DNA of 8,821 nucleotides from an uncultured Capnocytophaga sp. (GTDB lineage: Bacteria > Bacteroidota > Bacteroidia > Flavobacteriales > Flavobacteriaceae), in contig CAJPPS010000045.1 in the NCBI GenBank assembly GCA_905372595.1, forward strand, positions 1-8,821, read 5' to 3'. The notes below the pieces were generated by a model. The model was given only the letters and a program-made list of their open reading frames with translations, made no database searches and had not been told where the DNA came from. This document shows, piece after piece, positions 6,178-8,821 of this stretch (position 1 is the first letter of the stretch; every line of letters starts with the position of its first letter). The position numbers and the translations under genes are program-made.

Positions 6178-7419
6178 CTATTTTTTGTATTTCTTAGCAG
6201 TAAGTTCTACTATTTTCAGAATTACATCTATTGCCTTAAGCAAGCTAGGAACGGGTAAATATTCATACTTTCCGTGGAAATTAACCCCTCCTGCAAAGAT
6301 ATTAGGACAAGGAAGCCCCTTGAAGCTCAATTGGGCTCCATCGGTACCGCCACGAATGGCTTGTATCACAGGGGTAACCCCTACCTCCTTCATTGCTTCC
6401 TCCGCAATCTCCACAATATGGATTACAGGTTCTATCTTCTCACGCATATTATAATACTGATCTTCTACCTCCAACTCAAAAACCGCATCCTTATGAAGTT
6501 CCTTAAGGTCTTTTACTATGGTGTGTAAGAGTTCTTTGCGTGCATTGAACTTATTGCGATCGTGATCACGGATTATAAGGTTGATATATGTATTTTCTAC
6601 ATCTCCCTTAATATTCATTACGTGGAAAAAGCCTTCTCTTCCCTCTGTACGTTCTGGGATTTCATCCTCAGGAAGCATTTCTATCAGTTCGCTAGCAATA
6701 AGTACGGCATTGACCATACGCCCTTTGGCTGTACCTGGGTGCACACTCTTTCCTTTGATATGAATTTTAGCTCCTGCCGCATTAAAGCTTTCATATTCTA
6801 GCTCTCCTATGTGGCTTCCATCCATTGTATAAGCCCATTCTGCTCCAAATTTAGGTACATCAAACTTATGAGGACCTTTACCTATTTCTTCATCTGGAGT
6901 AAAACCTATACGTATTTTCCCGTGTTGTATTTCTGGATGTTCTATCAGGTATTCCATTGCAGAAACAATCTCGGCTACGCCCGCCTTATCATCAGCTCCT
7001 AAAAGCGTAAGCCCATCAGTAGTGATTATGGTCTGTCCTATATATTTTTTTAGGTCGGAAAAATAAGAAGAAGAGAGTACAATTCCTTCTTTCTCATTTA
7101 GCACAATATCTCCTCCATTATAATTATAAACAAATTGAGGATTGACATTGGCTCCTGAGAAGTCTGGAGAAGTATCATAATGTGCTATAAAGCCGATTGT
7201 AGGCACTTGATGAGAGACATTTGAAGGGAGGGTAGCCATAATATAACCATATTGGTCTATCTCTACCTCTTGTAATCCAATAGCTTTAAGCTCATCTACC
7301 AGAAGATGAGCTATATCCCATTGCTTTTCAGTACTTGGTGTGGTAGTACTCTCTGGGTCAGATTGTGAATCCACCTTCACATAGCGGATAAAGCGATCAA
7401 TAATTTTTTTCTCTTGCAT
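6178..7419 (-). CDS. pepT: Peptidase T, cytosolic tripeptide aminopeptidase (M20B)
   Basis: The enzyme removes the N-terminal residue from tripeptides using two metal ions in the cytosol. From ATG 7419 the protein has 413 residues, close to the E. coli PepT length of about 408. The family ligands are visible: H80 and D82 in AHYDTSPD, bridging D143 in GADDKAG, catalytic E177 and metal-binding E178 in TPDEEIG, D200 in TMDG and H382 in NFHGKYEY. H227 in SVHPGTAKG and RGGTDG at 356-361 line the substrate site. The frame can be opened eight codons earlier at a TTG (7443), but that codon overlaps the -7 promoter box, so the ATG at 7419 is preferred. No signal peptide is present. It is a single-gene unit converging on the OmpA gene and sharing its terminator. 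All key residues are intact. Confidence 0.95.
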   Translation of the reverse strand: MQEKKIIDRFIRYVKVDSQSDPESTTTPSTEKQWDIAHLLVDELKAIGLQEVEIDQYGYIMATLPSNVSHQVPTIGFIAHYDTSPDFSGANVNPQFVYNYNGGDIVLNEKEGIVLSSSYFSDLKKYIGQTIITTDGLTLLGADDKAGVAEIVSAMEYLIEHPEIQHGKIRIGFTPDEEIGKGPHKFDVPKFGAEWAYTMDGSHIGELEYESFNAAGAKIHIKGKSVHPGTAKGRMVNAVLIASELIEMLPEDEIPERTEGREGFFHVMNIKGDVENTYINLIIRDHDRNKFNARKELLHTIVKDLKELHKDAVFELEVEDQYYNMREKIEPVIHIVEIAEEAMKEVGVTPVIQAIRGGTDGAQLSFKGLPCPNIFAGGVNFHGKYEYLPVPSLLKAIDVILKIVELTAKKYKK

Positions 7420-7440
7420 AATGCTAAAATTAAGAATTTT

Positions 7441-7472
7441 CAAAATTACGTATTTTTTGAAAATTGACCAAA
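7441..7472 (-). promoter_or_regulatory. Promoter of pepT with -33 and -7 elements
   Basis: On the minus strand, TTTG (7472-7469), a 20-base spacer and TAATTTTG (7448-7441) reproduce the Bacteroidota sigma-factor pattern TTTG-N(about 20)-TAnnTTTG. The ATG at 7419 follows 21 bases after the -7 box, leaving a short leader and ruling against the upstream TTG start. Confidence 0.65.
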
Positions 7473-7499
7473 TTTTTTATGTTTTATTTCCATTACCTA

Positions 7500-7527
7500 T
7501 AAAAAAAGGCTACCTCTTGGGTAGCCT
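7500..7527 (-). terminator. Hairpin terminator of the lactate dehydrogenase gene
   Basis: On the minus strand AGGCTACC pairs with GGTAGCCT (8 bp, 7507-7514 with 7520-7527) around a 5-base loop, and a run of seven T follows. It sits 8 bases past the stop codon and is a classic intrinsic terminator. It insulates pepT, whose promoter starts about 30 bases further on. Confidence 0.88.
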
Positions 7528-7535
7528 CTTATAGA

Positions 7536-8711
7536 TTATTTTTTGGTAGGTAGCGGATAAGTTCCTTCTACTAGGATACTGCTATCTACATCTTGGATAT
7601 TACGATGACCAGAGAAAGCCATTGTGGTATCCATTTCATCATATAATATTTGTAAAGCACGAGTTACCCCTTCTTCTCCATAAGCCCCGAGACCATACAC
7701 AGGAGCACGTCCTAGCATAATACCTTTAGCTCCTAGTGCCCACGCTTTGAGCATATTTTGCCCTGTGTAGAAACCAGAGTCAATCCATACTTCCGTTTGG
7801 CTACCCACTGCACTTACGATGTCTGGCAAAGCTTTGATAGAGGAAATGGTATCGTCCATTTGGCGACCACCGTGATTGGAGACGATGATGGCATCTGCTC
7901 CGTATTTTACAGCTTCCTGAGCGTCTTCAGGAGTCATAATTCCCTTGAGGATAATAGGTCCTCCCCAGAGCTCCTTAATCTCAGCAATATCCTTCCAGCT
8001 AAGGCTTGGGTCAAACTGTTCTTTTGTCCAAGAAGAAAGGGAAGAAAGGTCTGATACGTTCTTAGCGTGTCCAGCAATATTACGGAATGTCCAGCGACGA
8101 TTACCAAATACATAGCGCAATCCCCAAGGAATCTTGGTAGAAAGGTTAATCATATTAGGAATGGTGAATTTGGGAGGAGTAGAAAGTCCATTCTTAATAT
8201 CACGGTGACGATTTCCAAGCACCTGCAAGTCCACCGTAACCATAAGAGCAGAACATTTGGCTTCTTTAGCTCGACGGATAAGGTCTTTCATAAACTCACG
8301 GTCACGCATCACGTAGAGTTGGAACCAGAAAGGCTCTACACCAGCTTCCACTAAGTCTTCAATAGAACAGATAGACATTGTAGAAAGAGTAAAAGGAATT
8401 CCAAACTTCTGAGCAGCTTTAGCCATATGAATTTCTCCATCTGCCCACATCATTCCCATAAAGCCTACAGGGGCGGTCATAGCTGGGAATTTTACTTTTT
8501 GTCCTAAAAGTGTAGTTTCGAGGGTACGGTTATCCATATCTACCAAGATCTTTTGCTTGAACTTGATAGGATTGAAGTCAGAAACATTTTCACGGTAAGT
8601 TGCTTGTGTCCAAGAACCTGTATCCACATACTCATAGAACATCTTAGGTACATTGCGCTTACATACTACGCGCAAGTCCTCAATGTTGGTCATTTTTGTT
8701 AAGTCTTTCAT
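7536..8711 (-). CDS. lldD: FMN-dependent L-lactate dehydrogenase (alpha-hydroxy-acid dehydrogenase family)
   Basis: This 391-residue TIM-barrel flavoprotein would oxidise L-lactate to pyruvate and pass electrons to the quinone pool at the inner membrane. Family residues are in place: Y28 in FYEYVDTGS, Q131 and Y133 in FQLYV, the TVDLQVLGNRHRDIKNG stretch (159-175), K256 in ILKGI, and the active-site block SNHGGRQMDD (278-287) with catalytic H280 and R283. DSGF (311-314) and GRAPVYG (334-340) complete the FMN phosphate site. Length is close to the roughly 380-400 residues of bacterial LldD. No signal peptide or transmembrane segment is visible, so membrane contact would be peripheral. The start at ATG 8711 is favoured by frame; a Met at residue 7 is an alternative. 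A related 2-hydroxyacid substrate such as glycolate or mandelate cannot be excluded. The gene stands alone with its own terminator. Confidence 0.93.
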   Translation of the reverse strand: MKDLTKMTNIEDLRVVCKRNVPKMFYEYVDTGSWTQATYRENVSDFNPIKFKQKILVDMDNRTLETTLLGQKVKFPAMTAPVGFMGMMWADGEIHMAKAAQKFGIPFTLSTMSICSIEDLVEAGVEPFWFQLYVMRDREFMKDLIRRAKEAKCSALMVTVDLQVLGNRHRDIKNGLSTPPKFTIPNMINLSTKIPWGLRYVFGNRRWTFRNIAGHAKNVSDLSSLSSWTKEQFDPSLSWKDIAEIKELWGGPIILKGIMTPEDAQEAVKYGADAIIVSNHGGRQMDDTISSIKALPDIVSAVGSQTEVWIDSGFYTGQNMLKAWALGAKGIMLGRAPVYGLGAYGEEGVTRALQILYDEMDTTMAFSGHRNIQDVDSSILVEGTYPLPTKK

Positions 8712-8744
8712 TCTATAATTTTTTTAATATAATTGCTTCTGTAT

Positions 8745-8795
8745 CAAGGATAAATTTCTTAAAAAACCACCCCTTGTTTTCTGGTGGCAAATGTA
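8745..8795 (-). promoter_or_regulatory. Upstream region of lldD with two candidate -7 boxes and a short hairpin
   Basis: On the minus strand TACATTTG (8795-8788) matches TAnnTTTG perfectly but is 76 bases from the ATG, while TATCCTTG (8752-8745) has one mismatch and is 33 bases away, a more usual distance. Neither has a clean TTTG upstream. Between them a 5-bp stem (8767-8771 with 8783-8787) is followed by six T, which could be the terminator of a gene further right or a leader element. Confidence 0.35.
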
Positions 8796-8821
8796 AGAAA
8801 TTATTTTGGTTTATGTCATAT

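Noticed and set aside
7419..7443. TTG at 7443 as the pepT start
   Set aside because: The codon falls inside a perfect TAnnTTTG -7 box with a matching -33 element, so it would precede the transcript start; the ATG at 7419 gives the normal family length.
7758..8354. Plus-strand open frames of 98 and 95 codons over lldD
   Set aside because: They are antisense to a complete, motif-rich lactate dehydrogenase and show no protein family features.

Overview
The window looks like the chromosome of a member of the Bacteroidota, most likely a Flavobacteriaceae-type organism; Capnocytophaga is a guess I cannot confirm. The evidence is promoter-like TAnnTTTG boxes ahead of several genes, the absence of clear Shine-Dalgarno sequences, moderately AT-rich core genes, and protein styles common in that phylum (an OmpA-type lipoprotein, a long periplasmic M16 peptidase). 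No tRNA, rRNA, CRISPR array or intact mobile element is visible.

Left part (1-2020): a variable, AT-rich accessory island. It begins with the last 41 codons of a gene entering from the left (3-128). Next come a small protein of 114 aa (152-496), an orphan module shaped like the C-terminal end of a polymorphic toxin (open frame from 483, possible starts 546 or 582, stop 1235), a paralogue of the small protein (115 aa, 1299-1646, about 51% identical by hand alignment), and the 3' remnant of an IS1595-family transposase (1681-2007). The toxin-like module steps from a GC-richer lead-in (about 47% GC, 501-660) to an AT-rich tail (about 34%, 1001-1100). It appears to carry a one-base frameshift at a run of six T (1226-1231); undoing it would extend the protein to 1287, 11 bp before the second small gene. 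The layout matches a reservoir of displaced toxin tips and candidate immunity genes beside a full-length toxin gene that would lie to the left. Neither the toxin activity nor the immunity family can be named from sequence alone.

Right part (2021-8821): ordinary core genes in separate transcription units. A two-half M16 zinc peptidase (2111-5038, minus) is divergent from an OmpA-domain lipoprotein (5256-6092, plus), with promoter-like boxes in the 217-bp gap. ompA-type and pepT (6178-7419, minus) converge on a shared hairpin terminator. An FMN-dependent L-lactate dehydrogenase (7536-8711, minus) ends at a strong minus-strand terminator just upstream of the pepT promoter. The products suggest exported protein or peptide degradation (M16), envelope-peptidoglycan tethering (OmpA), cytosolic tripeptide breakdown (PepT) and lactate oxidation feeding the respiratory chain (LldD). 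They do not form one operon.
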